From: Butyrivibrio proteoclasticus
Lineage (GTDB): Bacteria; Bacillota; Clostridia; Lachnospirales; Lachnospiraceae
DNA: 64,000 bases
Assembly (NCBI RefSeq): GCF_900115735.1
Contig: NZ_FOXO01000024.1
Span: 1 to 64,000, forward strand
Direction: 5' to 3'
The first letter of the stretch is position 1; every line of letters begins with the position of its first letter. The translations under genes and the position numbers were made by a program. The notes beneath the pieces were generated by a model. That model saw only the letters and a list, made by a program, of their open reading frames with translations. It made no database searches and was not told the origin of the DNA. Below, in pieces: positions 34,106 to 42,872 of the stretch.

Positions 34106-34150
34106 AGTACTGTTTTCGCAGGTATAGCCTGTGGGGATGGTACTTTTTTT
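34106..34150 (+). terminator. tRNA-Lys terminator
   Basis: AGTAC/GTACT arms (34106-34110, 34140-34144) with CAGG/CCTG inside, followed by a T8 run. Confidence 0.7.
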
Positions 34151-34161
34151 CGCGTCAAAGT

Positions 34162-34331
34162 GAGCCACGCAAGACAAATAAACAGGATACGAGTTCGTGA
34201 GGAGTTTACTCATCTAAGAACTTGTATCCTGTTTATTTGGTTTATGCGGCGAACGCCGCGTAAACGAGAAATTTGCAAAGCAAATTTCGAGTCTTGCGTA
34301 GCTCCATGTCGGCATGGCTTATTTTTTGGTC
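34162..34331 (+). ncRNA. multibranched palindromic element, possible structured RNA or MITE
   Basis: The outer stem is GAGC-ACGCAAGAC (34162-34175) with GTCTTGCGT-GCTC (34291-34304). It encloses three hairpins. The first is a 22-bp stem (34175-34196 with 34218-34239, one G/T pair). The second is TTTATGCGGC/GCCGCGTAAA (34241-34250, 34254-34263). The third is GAAATTTGC/GCAAATTTC (about 34267-34288). A fourth hairpin, CCATG-TCGG-CATGG (34304-34317), is followed by a T-rich stretch like a terminator. No coding frame is plausible. It could be an RNA gene or a palindromic mobile repeat; no family is recognised. Confidence 0.5.
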
Positions 34332-34340
34332 AACTGCGCA

Positions 34341-35831
34341 TCATGCGCCCTTTATGCCTTCTTCACTTTCTGTTTTCGGCTTAGCTTCAAATGTTGCCAA
34401 AGTTCCGTTTTCTCTCTTCTCTTTGATGTAATTCTCATACTTCTTCTTGGTATGCTTCTGATGAGCCCAGATTTCATCAGCCACTGGTGCCCACTCTTTT
34501 GCATACTCATCACATTTTCCGCAAAGATGCTCTACATCCTCTTCAGATTCTTCATTTGTTCCATGCGCTCCCGATCTTTCAACCATTTCCCTAAGGACCT
34601 GTGGATTCTCAAGCATTGGACAAGGTCTTAAGTGATTGCGATTAAATGGCTGGCCTTTATGATACTCCATGAACAATGGGCTCTTTAGCATCTCAAGTAT
34701 TGAGTGTGTATGAATATTAGTGTTAGAAAAGTGAATAAACACACATGGCTCTGCATCTCCACTGGAGTTAATATGGAAATAATTTCTTCCACCTGCAATG
34801 CATCCTCCAACAGCTTCTCCATCATTTTGGAAGTCCATTGGGAAAAAGCCGATATCGCATTTATCGCTTCTTAAGTATCTGATTTGCTCAATCATTTTTC
34901 GTCTCTGCTCAACTGTCGGCATAAGTTCAGGAACAGCGTTATTTCCAACCGGCATGTAATGGAAGAAGAAGCCAAATCTTGCTCCTTTTTCAGCGATAAA
35001 CTCTATAAACTTTGGATCTGTTACAGCTTCAATATTGTTCCTTGTATAACAAATTGAAGTTCCATAGACTATTCCATATTTCTTAAAAAGATCCATTGCT
35101 TTCATTACCGCATCGTAATGACCTATTCCTCGTCTTGCATCATTGGTTTCAGGTGTTCCTTCAATAGAAAGCTGGAATGTGATATTTCCAAGTCTTACTA
35201 CTTCTTTACAGAAATCTTCATCAATGAACGTAGAATTATCAAAAATTGAAAATTCCACATCGTTATGTTTCTCAGCAAGTCTTAGGACATCTTTTTTACG
35301 TACAAGTGGTTCGCCACCTGTCATCATATATAAGTAAACTCCAAGTTCTTTTCCCTGAGTAACTATCTTGTCCATATCCTCAAAAGAGAGATTGTGCTTC
35401 GGGCCATATGTTCCAGACCAACAGCCTTTACAATGCATATTGCAGGCGCTGGTAGGATCGAAAAGAATAAGCCATGGAATATTACAATTATATTTTTCTC
35501 TGTTAGCTCTTATCATCTTGGTTCCCCTGAAAAATGCTTCATATCCAAGATTGAGCATCATCATTTTTGCTACATGTGGATCTGTCTCATCTACCACTCG
35601 ATTAAGAAACTTAACCCATCTGTTATTCGGATCCTGAAATGCTTTTTTAACGAGTTCAAGTTTCTCCTTGTCTGCTCCCTCACCCCAGAATTTCCCCGCT
35701 TCATCTACAAGTTTAAGATAAATTGCCGTCCTGTCCTCTGATTTATCCAGATGTTTTAAAAATCTGTCTATAAGAATACTAAACGCTTGCCTTTGAGCTT
35801 TGTGTGAAACTTTTTCCACAAATGTTGTCAT
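34341..35831 (-). CDS. radical SAM protein with C-terminal Cys-rich (SPASM-like) region
   Basis: A 496-residue enzyme. About 115 helical residues precede the radical SAM barrel. The cluster motif is ACNMHCKGC (Cys130, Cys134, Cys137), the SAM-binding motif is MTGGEPL, and QLSIEGTPE is strand 4. C-terminal cysteines (GGCIAGGRNYFH, EPCVFIHF, CPMLENP, CGKCDEY) suggest auxiliary Fe-S clusters. The reaction is not identified; this architecture is common in unassigned Lachnospiraceae radical SAM proteins. The gene is divergent from a related, cluster-less protein at 36034, with a shared 202-bp promoter region. Confidence 0.87.
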   Translation of the reverse strand: MTTFVEKVSHKAQRQAFSILIDRFLKHLDKSEDRTAIYLKLVDEAGKFWGEGADKEKLELVKKAFQDPNNRWVKFLNRVVDETDPHVAKMMMLNLGYEAFFRGTKMIRANREKYNCNIPWLILFDPTSACNMHCKGCWSGTYGPKHNLSFEDMDKIVTQGKELGVYLYMMTGGEPLVRKKDVLRLAEKHNDVEFSIFDNSTFIDEDFCKEVVRLGNITFQLSIEGTPETNDARRGIGHYDAVMKAMDLFKKYGIVYGTSICYTRNNIEAVTDPKFIEFIAEKGARFGFFFHYMPVGNNAVPELMPTVEQRRKMIEQIRYLRSDKCDIGFFPMDFQNDGEAVGGCIAGGRNYFHINSSGDAEPCVFIHFSNTNIHTHSILEMLKSPLFMEYHKGQPFNRNHLRPCPMLENPQVLREMVERSGAHGTNEESEEDVEHLCGKCDEYAKEWAPVADEIWAHQKHTKKKYENYIKEKRENGTLATFEAKPKTESEEGIKGA

Positions 35832-35945
35832 AATATACCTCCGTCCTTTTTACACACGTATTGGTCAATCTCTCCCTCTTATTTGGATTATATAATCGGA
35901 ATTTTGTTATTACATTGGGCAAAAAAATGGTCATGTGACATTTTG

Positions 35946-35967
35946 GGACAAATCACTCGATTTGTCC
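35946..35967. promoter_or_regulatory. inverted repeat in divergent promoter region
   Basis: GGACAAATC (35946-35954) and GATTTGTCC (35959-35967) form a perfect 9-bp inverted repeat with a 4-bp spacer, midway between two divergent genes. Its symmetry suits a dimeric repressor; the TetR protein at 36966 is the nearest candidate. No T-run follows. Confidence 0.5.
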
Positions 35968-36033
35968 GTGTCCTTATATATTTCATTTATCTACTATATA
36001 TGTTGAAGTTTAAATTAACCGAGAAGGAAAAAA

Positions 36034-36930
36034 ATGGATTCAACAAAGTTAACTGTAGCCATGATTGACACTGCCGTCAGTCGTGGATTAAAAGATATGG
36101 AGAATGGTCCTAAAAGAACCATAAGAAATCTGGCGGATATGGGAAAACGGTTTTCTACTGGTAATTTTCAACAGGCTCTTTTTGAAGTATTTCAAAAGCT
36201 CCTCCAAAACGAAGAAAGTCCTTATTACGACCTTATTCAGTATGTTTTGCTTCACACTGATCATGAAAACCTTAAAAAATTTGGAATAAATATGGGATAC
36301 TATAGTTGGACTCATTATGCCAAGGTTATAAGAGCAAATTCCAAAAAAGAAGGACGTATACTTCCATGGAAAGAAGACTTTATCTATTGCACTGATGATC
36401 AGCCAAATGCATCCACATCTTTAGCTAATATCCGAAAAAGGATTGCCGATGTCAGAAAAGAAGGCATCAATACCTTTTCTATCACACTGACAGGTCAATC
36501 CACACCACTAAACGATCTGTTTTCAATTTTTGAAGACTTTGATGAGAGCGCCTTTTTATTATTTTTAGGTGACACTCAGATTACTGTGGCACAGCAGGGA
36601 ATGCTTAAAAAATGCGGCAATGTTTTGCTTTGTATAAATGCTGCTTCAAACGATGCTGTTTCCACTTGTGAAGCTCTAACATCATCCGGCAATCTTTATT
36701 CCATATATTACAATTATGTGGATCAGGATATCGTTTTATTGAAGGAAAGGAGTTTTTACGAAAAGTTAAAAGCCTTTCCTTCATGTATGCTCATTCTTAT
36801 TCCAGCCAATGAGAGCGTGATGAGTGCAGGCCCTATAGTAAAAGAAATACGCCTGGAGCAAAAATCCCCTTATTTTATTTGGGATTTTCCTTATGACAAC
36901 AATCTTATAAGTTCAATCATCTGTAAATAA
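36034..36930 (+). CDS. radical SAM paralogue lacking the Fe-S cysteines
   Basis: A 298-residue protein with AGAAGG before the ATG. Residues about 81-113 (INMGYYSWTHYAKVIRAN) align with 89-121 of the divergent radical SAM enzyme (LNLGYEAFFRGTKMIRAN). The following strand that carries ACNMHCKGC there reads FIYCTDDQPNAST here, so the CxxxCxxC motif is gone. The later LTGQSTPLND matches MTGGEPLVRK. The protein therefore looks like a shortened radical SAM barrel without a cluster, perhaps a regulatory or binding partner of its neighbour. The homology is judged by eye; function is unknown. Confidence 0.65.
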   Translation: MDSTKLTVAMIDTAVSRGLKDMENGPKRTIRNLADMGKRFSTGNFQQALFEVFQKLLQNEESPYYDLIQYVLLHTDHENLKKFGINMGYYSWTHYAKVIRANSKKEGRILPWKEDFIYCTDDQPNASTSLANIRKRIADVRKEGINTFSITLTGQSTPLNDLFSIFEDFDESAFLLFLGDTQITVAQQGMLKKCGNVLLCINAASNDAVSTCEALTSSGNLYSIYYNYVDQDIVLLKERSFYEKLKAFPSCMLILIPANESVMSAGPIVKEIRLEQKSPYFIWDFPYDNNLISSIICK

Positions 36931-36934
36931 ATAC

Positions 36935-36968
36935 AACCCGTATAGGCTCTTTTAGTCTATACGGGTTA
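36935..36968. terminator. bidirectional terminator between convergent genes
   Basis: AACCCGTATAG (36935-36945) and CTATACGGGTT (36957-36967) form an 11-bp stem. It lies between the paralogue gene (plus) and the TetR gene (minus), and the right arm overlaps the TetR stop codon. Confidence 0.75.
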
Positions 36969-37514
36969 ATTTATGTTCTCATCTTCTATTACTTTTTCAG
37001 CCAGCCCTAATGTGAGTTTATGAATCTTTTCCATAAACTGATCCGGAGTAAGGTTCATTCCCTCTTTTACCCAACGCATAATTGCTGATAAAAAAGCATC
37101 GCCAAAAAAAGTTACAAAAAACTCTTCATCATCACCAATAACCTTACTGCCTTGCAAAAAGTATCGTGTTATTGGTTCAAAAGTCTCTAGAGCATACTCC
37201 CTTAACGAGTTCTGTCCATCAATTTGAAATGCTGTACTATAAAATTCTCTATCAGCATAAAAGCTCTTGCAAAGGTCATACATAACGTCCCAGCCTCTCT
37301 CATATGCTGAAAAGTTGAGCTTCCCTATACAACCAACATAGAATATCCAATTAACCAGATCATACTTGTCCTTGAAATGGTAGTAAAAGCTCTTTCTGTT
37401 CATTCCACAGTCATCGCATATATCAGATACACTTATCTTTTCAAAAGGCTTTTCCCGCATTAGCTTTTTTAGTGATGTAGCCAGTGCATTTTTAGTGATA
37501 TTTGAATCTGCCAT
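36966..37514 (-). CDS. TetR family transcriptional regulator
   Basis: A 182-residue regulator. The N-terminal HTH (ITKNALATSLKKLMREKPFE, VSDICDDCGMNRKSFYYHFKDKYDLVNW) is typical, and the C-terminal domain resembles the TetR_C_7/DhaS type. AGGTGG precedes the ATG. It starts 14 bp after sufU on the same strand with no terminator between, so it is probably the last gene of the suf transcript. Its target is unknown; the inverted repeat at 35946 is one candidate. Confidence 0.87.
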   Translation of the reverse strand: MADSNITKNALATSLKKLMREKPFEKISVSDICDDCGMNRKSFYYHFKDKYDLVNWIFYVGCIGKLNFSAYERGWDVMYDLCKSFYADREFYSTAFQIDGQNSLREYALETFEPITRYFLQGSKVIGDDEEFFVTFFGDAFLSAIMRWVKEGMNLTPDQFMEKIHKLTLGLAEKVIEDENIN

Positions 37515-37528
37515 ATTCCACCTACTAC

Positions 37529-37975
37529 TTAGCTGGTTTGCGCCTTTTCCGGATTTTCAAGCATTTCCTGCATGGTATGCCATCCAAGAACTGCACATTT
37601 AACTCTTGCAGGCATGTGTGCAACATCCTGAAGCGCGGCTGCCTCATCAAGCTCTTCAAGGCTCGCCTCGTCAGTGATATCACCTTTGATCATGCCCATA
37701 AATAATCCGGCAAGTTTAATAGCCTCTTCTTTTTTCTTTCCAATAATCTGATCTACCATCATATCAACAGATGCCTGTGAAATTGCACAGCCACTGCCAT
37801 CATACATACCATCTTCAATAACTCCGTCTTTTAACTTGAGCTGCAGTGTAATATCATCTCCACAGCTTGGGTTTACGCCACGAAGTATCAGATCCGGATT
37901 CTCCATTTTGCCCTTGTGAACCGGATGAAGATTGTGCTCATTTACTATTTCACGATAAAGCTGTTTAAGCTCCAT
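37529..37975 (-). CDS. sufU: SufU iron-sulfur scaffold / zinc-dependent sulfur transfer protein
   Basis: A 148-residue SufU. It has NPSCGDDITLQLKL (first Cys), YDGSGCAISQASVDMMVD (second Cys) and PARVKCAVLGWHTM (third Cys), with the spacing typical of Firmicutes SufU. It takes sulfur from SufS. It overlaps the sufS 3' end by 11 bp. Confidence 0.95.
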   Translation of the reverse strand: MELKQLYREIVNEHNLHPVHKGKMENPDLILRGVNPSCGDDITLQLKLKDGVIEDGMYDGSGCAISQASVDMMVDQIIGKKKEEAIKLAGLFMGMIKGDITDEASLEELDEAAALQDVAHMPARVKCAVLGWHTMQEMLENPEKAQTS

Positions 37976-39185
37976 AGCCCATGACCTCTCTTACCTTTGA
38001 AAGCTTATCAAGGAAGATTTCCACTTCCTCTTCCGTATTGTAAAAATAAACACTTGCTCTTGCTGTTGAACCCGCTCCTATGAACTGCATGAGAGGCTGT
38101 GCGCAATGATGTCCGGCTCTTATGCAAACATGATCATCATTAAGTACCGATGCCATATCATGTGGGTGAACTCCTTCCATTGTAAAAGTAACAATTCCGC
38201 AGTGTTTAGCAGGATCTTCTGAACCAAATACTTTGATATAAGGCATCTTTTTGAGGCCTTCCATCAAAAGAGTTGTAAGTTTTTCTTCCTGCTCTTTTAT
38301 TGTATCAAATCCTACATTTTTAAGATACTTAATTGCTTGAGCAAGTCCAACTGCATCACCGGCATTAACTGTCCCAGCTTCGAACTTGTGCGGAATCTCT
38401 GCATATGTAGCATCTTCTCTTGTTACATATTCGATCATCTCGCCACCTGTCAAAAATGGCTGCATCTTCTCGAGAAGCTCATATCTTCCGTAGAGTGCTC
38501 CTATTCCCATCGGTGCAAGCATTTTGTGGCCTGACAGAGCAAAGAAATCTGCTCCGAGATCCCGGACATCAACATGCATGTGTGGTGCAGACTGTGCCCC
38601 ATCAACCACCATAATAGCGCCCTTGGAATGAGCGAAAGCTGCAATTTCTTTTATTGGGTTAGTTACCCCCATAACATTTGAAACATGTCCAACCGCAACT
38701 ATTTTGGCCCTGTCTGTTATCTTACTTTCGTATTCCTCTTTCGTAATTGTTCCATCTTCGGTAGGCTCCATATATACAAGGTTTGCCTTGCACTTTTTAG
38801 CAACCATCTGCCATGGCAGCATATTGCTGTGATGTTCCATTACAGTTATTACGATATCATCGCCTTCGTGAACGTTCTCAAGTCCATAGCTGTATGCAAC
38901 AAGATTAAGAGACTCCGTTGTATTGCGGGTAAAAATAATCTCTTCCGGTCTGCTTGCTCCAATAAAATCCGCAACAACAGCCCTTGCATTTTCATACTGT
39001 TCAGTCGCCATCATGCTAAGATCATATAAGCCACGAAGCGGGTTTGCGTTAGATGTTTTATAAAAATCTGATACTGCATCCAGAACCTGCCTTGGTCTCT
39101 GAGAAGTTGCAGCATTGTCAAAATATACATAGTCGCCAGAATTTAAAATATCGAAATCCTTACGAAAGTCTCCCAAACTAGTCAT
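37965..39185 (-). CDS. sufS: SufS cysteine desulfurase
   Basis: A 406-residue PLP enzyme of group II. It has YFDNAATSQRP, TRNTTESLNLVAY, MEHHSNMLPWQ, VDGAQSAPHM, the PLP lysine in ALSGHKMLAPMGIG, and the catalytic Cys loop IRAGHHCAQPL. It removes sulfur from cysteine for Fe-S cluster assembly. It lies 32 bp after sufD and overlaps sufU. Confidence 0.97.
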   Translation of the reverse strand: MTSLGDFRKDFDILNSGDYVYFDNAATSQRPRQVLDAVSDFYKTSNANPLRGLYDLSMMATEQYENARAVVADFIGASRPEEIIFTRNTTESLNLVAYSYGLENVHEGDDIVITVMEHHSNMLPWQMVAKKCKANLVYMEPTEDGTITKEEYESKITDRAKIVAVGHVSNVMGVTNPIKEIAAFAHSKGAIMVVDGAQSAPHMHVDVRDLGADFFALSGHKMLAPMGIGALYGRYELLEKMQPFLTGGEMIEYVTREDATYAEIPHKFEAGTVNAGDAVGLAQAIKYLKNVGFDTIKEQEEKLTTLLMEGLKKMPYIKVFGSEDPAKHCGIVTFTMEGVHPHDMASVLNDDHVCIRAGHHCAQPLMQFIGAGSTARASVYFYNTEEEVEIFLDKLSKVREVMGYGA

Positions 39186-39217
39186 TGTTTCTCCTATAAT
39201 AACGAATTATTTTGCCC

Positions 39218-40387
39218 TTAAACAATTCCCTGAATATAATACAGAACTTTCTGCATGATCTCCGGATCTGGGATCATACGTGCAACGCTCTCAAGCCTTG
39301 CCTTGATAATGATCCTCTTTGCCTCTTCCTCATCAATGCCTCTTGTCTGCATGTAAAACAGAATATCCTCGCCAAGCTGTCCAATGGTAGCGCCATGTCT
39401 TCCATCAACATCCTCTTCCTGGCAAAGAATTACAGGCATTGTCTTATTCACTACATCCTCACTAAGAAGCAAAGCATCTTCCTGCTCATCGCCAACAGAA
39501 CCGGAACTACCATTTTTAAAATCAATAGTTCCTCTGAAAGTTTTGGATGCATTATCCATGAGAACACCCTTAAACTGCATGAGCGCTTCAGTCTTTTTGC
39601 CTCTGTGGTCAGATACATAGTTTATATCAAGCGAATGGTCATCTCTGCAAAGATATCCCATATTGCTGTTAAATACAGACTCTTTTTCCACAAGATTTGT
39701 GTAGCATCCTGTCCAGCTCTTTTTAGCCCCAAGTTCAAGAGAAACCAGATCTATCTGTCCATTCTCAAAGCAAGCTCCACCTATATCATCAAAATGAATA
39801 AAACCATTTCCAAGAAGCTGAACTTTAATGAGTGTGATTCTGGCTCCCTCTTCTGCGAGAAGCCTTGTACTAACACCATGGAATCCAGTAGCATCTTTTT
39901 CAGATGAATATTCCATGATAACAGTTACTTCAGAATTCTTTTTTGCATGAATAACCTGTGAAGAAAGACTTCCCTGGCCATTTGTAAGATCATACCTGAT
40001 CACAATTGGTTTTTTTGCTTTTACATTCTCAGGAACTGTATAGACTGTAGCTTTTACATCAATAGATATCATAAGCTCATCTATATCTATTCCCATTCCC
40101 GTGCGAATTGCCTGTTTTTCATCTCTGTATGACATATCGCCGTTTGGAACGCCAGGAACACCTGTCGTTTTTAGAATTTTGTCTTTATTTGCCCTAAATA
40201 TTTCACCGGCTTCCTCAAAAGTTACATCTCTTTTTACTTCTATTTCATCAGAGATAACCGATTCTACAGGAGAACTAAGGCTATCTATTGTAATATCTCC
40301 GGCATTTAAGGTACTGTCATTAACATGCAAAAAATTGTATGTAAGAACAGGCAGTACATTAACCTTCATATTTATGTCTCTATTCAT
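39218..40387 (-). CDS. sufD: SufD Fe-S assembly protein
   Basis: A 389-residue SufD with the beta-helix core and C-terminal signatures (HGATIGQLGEDILFYMQTRG, then DEEEAKRIIIKARLESVARMI). The sufB stop overlaps a GTG four codons upstream, but the ATG at 40387 has TGAGGAT at better spacing and is preferred. With SufB and SufC it forms the SufBC2D scaffold complex. Confidence 0.93.
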   Translation of the reverse strand: MNRDINMKVNVLPVLTYNFLHVNDSTLNAGDITIDSLSSPVESVISDEIEVKRDVTFEEAGEIFRANKDKILKTTGVPGVPNGDMSYRDEKQAIRTGMGIDIDELMISIDVKATVYTVPENVKAKKPIVIRYDLTNGQGSLSSQVIHAKKNSEVTVIMEYSSEKDATGFHGVSTRLLAEEGARITLIKVQLLGNGFIHFDDIGGACFENGQIDLVSLELGAKKSWTGCYTNLVEKESVFNSNMGYLCRDDHSLDINYVSDHRGKKTEALMQFKGVLMDNASKTFRGTIDFKNGSSGSVGDEQEDALLLSEDVVNKTMPVILCQEEDVDGRHGATIGQLGEDILFYMQTRGIDEEEAKRIIIKARLESVARMIPDPEIMQKVLYYIQGIV

Positions 40388-40395
40388 AGCTATCC

Positions 40396-41808
40396 TCACA
40401 TGTTTCCACTCATCTCAAGCTTGATAAGATTGTTCATCTCAACGGCATACTCCAAAGGAAGTTCTTTTGAAACAGGATTTGCAAAACCGCTGACGATCAT
40501 TGCCTTTGCATCTTCTTCTGAAATTCCACGTGACATCAGATAGAATACTGCTTCGTCACTAATCCTTCCGATCTTAGCCTCATGTCCTACATCCGCATCA
40601 TTAGTTCTGATATCCATTCCAGGAACAGTATCTGCTCTTGAAATACTATCAAGCATCAAAGAATCACATGATACGGAAGCTTTAGCTTTTTTAGCACTCT
40701 TTTGGATTACTACGCTGCTTCGGTATGTTCCGATTCCGCCGTCCTTGGAAATAGATTTTGTTGATATTACCGATGATGTATGTTTGCCCTGATGAACAAC
40801 CTTAGCTCCGGTATCAAGGTTCTGACCCTTTCCGGCAAATGTAATTCCAGTGAATTCCATCTGAGAGTTATCACCCTTAAGGATTGTCATAGGATAAAGA
40901 TATGATGTATGGGAACCAAAAGAACCTGATACCCATTCCATTCTTCCGTTTTCCTCAACGATTGCCCTCTTAGTGTTGAGATTATACATATTCTTTGACC
41001 AGTTCTCAATTGTGGAGTAACGAAGTCTTGCGTTCTTACCGACATAAAGCTCAACACAGCCCGCATGAAGATTGGCTACATTATATTTAGGAGCAGAGCA
41101 TCCCTCTATAAAGTGAAGATCCGCTCCCTCATCTACTATGATAAGAGTGTGCTCAAACTGGCCTGCGCCGGCAGCATTTAATCTAAAGTATGACTGAAGT
41201 GGAATCTCAACCTTTACTCCCTTTGGAACATAAACAAAAGATCCACCGGACCATACCGCTCCGTGAAGGGCTGCAAACTTATGATCAGTTGGTGGAACAA
41301 GCTTCATAAAGTGCTCCTTGATCATATCTGCGTACTCACTGCGAAGTGCTGACTCTAAATCTGTATAAATAACACCCTGAGCTGCAACTTCATCTTTTAC
41401 ATTGTGGTAAACAAGCTCTGAATCATACTGGGCTCCAACACCTGCCAGCGACTCTCTCTCTGCCTGTGGGATTCCGAGTCTTTCAAAAGTGTTCTTTATA
41501 TCCTCCGGAACTTCTTCCCAACTGCCCTTCATATCTGACTTATGTCTTACATAAGAAGAAATTTTATCCATGTCGAGTCCCTCTATACTTGGGCCCCAAT
41601 CAGGAATCTTGATATCGTTGTATAATTTCAGGCATTTAAGTCTAAAATCCCTCATCCATTCAGGATCGTTTTTTTCTTCTGATACCTTTAAAACAGTTTC
41701 TTCTGTAAGACCTTCCTGAAGACGATAGAAATCTTTGTCGTTCTCTACATCTTTGAAATCATACATACTGTGGTCTATATCTGCCACAACCTGCTTGTTA
41801 TCGCTCAT
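40396..41808 (-). CDS. sufB: SufB Fe-S scaffold subunit
   Basis: A 470-residue SufB with the family signatures YDSELVYHNVKDEVAAQGVI, GGSFVYVPKGVKVEIPLQSY, FIEGCSAPKY, MEWVSGSFGSHTSYLYPM and the C-terminal GHEAKIGRISDEAVFYLMSRG. It carries the nascent cluster in the SufBC2D complex. Its start overlaps the sufC stop by 4 bp (ATGA). Confidence 0.97.
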   Translation of the reverse strand: MSDNKQVVADIDHSMYDFKDVENDKDFYRLQEGLTEETVLKVSEEKNDPEWMRDFRLKCLKLYNDIKIPDWGPSIEGLDMDKISSYVRHKSDMKGSWEEVPEDIKNTFERLGIPQAERESLAGVGAQYDSELVYHNVKDEVAAQGVIYTDLESALRSEYADMIKEHFMKLVPPTDHKFAALHGAVWSGGSFVYVPKGVKVEIPLQSYFRLNAAGAGQFEHTLIIVDEGADLHFIEGCSAPKYNVANLHAGCVELYVGKNARLRYSTIENWSKNMYNLNTKRAIVEENGRMEWVSGSFGSHTSYLYPMTILKGDNSQMEFTGITFAGKGQNLDTGAKVVHQGKHTSSVISTKSISKDGGIGTYRSSVVIQKSAKKAKASVSCDSLMLDSISRADTVPGMDIRTNDADVGHEAKIGRISDEAVFYLMSRGISEEDAKAMIVSGFANPVSKELPLEYAVEMNNLIKLEMSGNM

Positions 41809-42551
41809 ACAAACCTCTCAAATCCATGCTCGTTAATCTCATCTACAAGTGTTCCATCACCGGTGTGAACTATGCTTCCCTTTACAAGAACATGCGTATA
41901 GTCAACATGTAGTGACTCTAAAATCTTAGTACTGTGTGTAATAATAAGGAGTGCTCCATCCTTCTTTTTCTGGTACTCCTCAATTCCCTTGGAAACTGTA
42001 CGAACTGCATCAACGTCAAGTCCTGAATCTGTTTCATCAAGGATTGCAAATTTGGGATTCAGCATAAGGAGCTGAAGTATCTCAGCTTTCTTTTTTTCGC
42101 CACCGGAAAAACCAACATTAAGATCTCTGTCTGCATATGACTCATCCATTGAAAGAAGCTCCATTGCAGCTTTAAGTGACTTCTGAAAAGCCATAAGCTT
42201 AACTGGCGCTCCTGTCTGTGCATGATATGCATTTCTAATAAAACTGCTAAGAGAAATGCCCGGAACCTCATATGGATTCTGGAAAGATAAAAACATTCCG
42301 GCTTTAGCTCTCTTATCTGCTGATATACGAGTGATATCCTCGCCATCAAACATAATGCTTCCTTCTGTTACCTGATAGTGAGGATTACCCATAAGTGTAA
42401 AACCAAGAGTAGACTTACCTGCACCGTTAGGTCCCATTAGTACGTGGGTTTCGCCCGGTTTGATGTCCAGGTTTATATTATTTAATATAGGAAGCTCATT
42501 ATCAATTGAAACTGATAAATCCTTTACGGTTAAAAGAGACTGATCTGACAT
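41805..42551 (-). CDS. sufC: SufC ATPase
   Basis: A 248-residue ABC ATPase. It has Walker A GPNGAGKSTLGFTLMG, the signature NVGFSGGEKKKAEILQ, Walker B FAILDETDSGLDVDA and the switch His in LIITHSTKIL. It drives SufBD conformational change during cluster assembly. It is the first gene of the operon; a consensus promoter and palindromic operator lie upstream. Confidence 0.97.
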   Translation of the reverse strand: MSDQSLLTVKDLSVSIDNELPILNNINLDIKPGETHVLMGPNGAGKSTLGFTLMGNPHYQVTEGSIMFDGEDITRISADKRAKAGMFLSFQNPYEVPGISLSSFIRNAYHAQTGAPVKLMAFQKSLKAAMELLSMDESYADRDLNVGFSGGEKKKAEILQLLMLNPKFAILDETDSGLDVDAVRTVSKGIEEYQKKKDGALLIITHSTKILESLHVDYTHVLVKGSIVHTGDGTLVDEINEHGFERFV

Positions 42552-42594
42552 GATAAAAACCCTTTCTATTTATGAAAAATCTTAAACTAAAGCA

Positions 42595-42617
42595 ATTCCT
42601 AGTAACTTGGTAGGAAT
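42595..42617. promoter_or_regulatory. palindromic operator at the suf promoter (Rrf2/IscR-type)
   Basis: ATTCCTA (42595-42601) and TAGGAAT (42611-42617) are separated by 9 bp that include AA-C-TT symmetry, giving a 23-bp near-perfect palindrome. It lies just downstream of the suf -10, where a repressor would block transcription. ATTCC...GGAAT dyads of this size are typical of Rrf2-family regulators (IscR, CymR), so Fe-S- or cysteine-responsive control is inferred. No Rrf2 gene is in the window. Confidence 0.7.
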
Positions 42618-42618
42618 C

Positions 42619-42647
42619 ATGATAACACCGCCAAAATTGTCTGTCAA
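42619..42647 (-). promoter_or_regulatory. suf operon promoter
   Basis: On the minus strand, TTGACA (42642-42647), 17 bp, TATCAT (42619-42624). It lies directly ahead of the palindromic operator. Confidence 0.85.
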
Positions 42648-42680
42648 TCGACAAACATCTAAAGTTTATCATAAAACCTC

Positions 42681-42709
42681 TTGACATACCACATAAACTT
42701 AAGTAAAAT
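42681..42709 (+). promoter_or_regulatory. tRNA-Gly promoter
   Basis: TTGACA (42681-42686), 17 bp, TAAAAT (42704-42709), 19 bp before the tRNA. Confidence 0.85.
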
Positions 42710-42728
42710 ACATACTTGTCAGCACCAT

Positions 42729-42799
42729 GCGGGTGTAGTTCAATGGTAGAACACTAGCCTTCCAAGCTAGATACGTGGGTTCGATTCCCATCACCCGCT
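42729..42799 (+). tRNA. tRNA-Gly(TCC)
   Basis: A 71-nt tRNA. The acceptor GCGGGTG pairs with CACCCGC and the discriminator is T. The anticodon stem is CTAGC/GCTAG with loop CTTCCAA (anticodon TCC), and the T arm has GTTCGATTC. CCA is not encoded. Confidence 0.95.
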
Positions 42800-42826
42800 T
42801 TACTGATATTTTTTTGGCATTTTTCT

Positions 42827-42847
42827 AAATGCTAATGATTTGCATTT
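42827..42847. promoter_or_regulatory. Fur/Zur-type box upstream of the metal exporter
   Basis: AAATGC (42827-42832) and GCATTT (42842-42847) flank TAATGATTT, giving a 21-bp palindrome that fits the AT-rich Fur-family box pattern. It lies 26 bp before the exporter ATG. The Fur-family gene is the next one downstream, so autoregulation is likely. Confidence 0.65.
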
Positions 42848-42872
42848 GCATTTAACAGAGCAGGAGGTCTTT

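Noticed and set aside
36034..36930. Active radical SAM enzyme
   Set aside because: The CxxxCxxC motif is missing at the aligned place and no other such motif occurs in the protein.
39212..39907. 231-codon open frame on the plus strand
   Set aside because: Antisense to sufD, a certain gene; no ribosome binding site.
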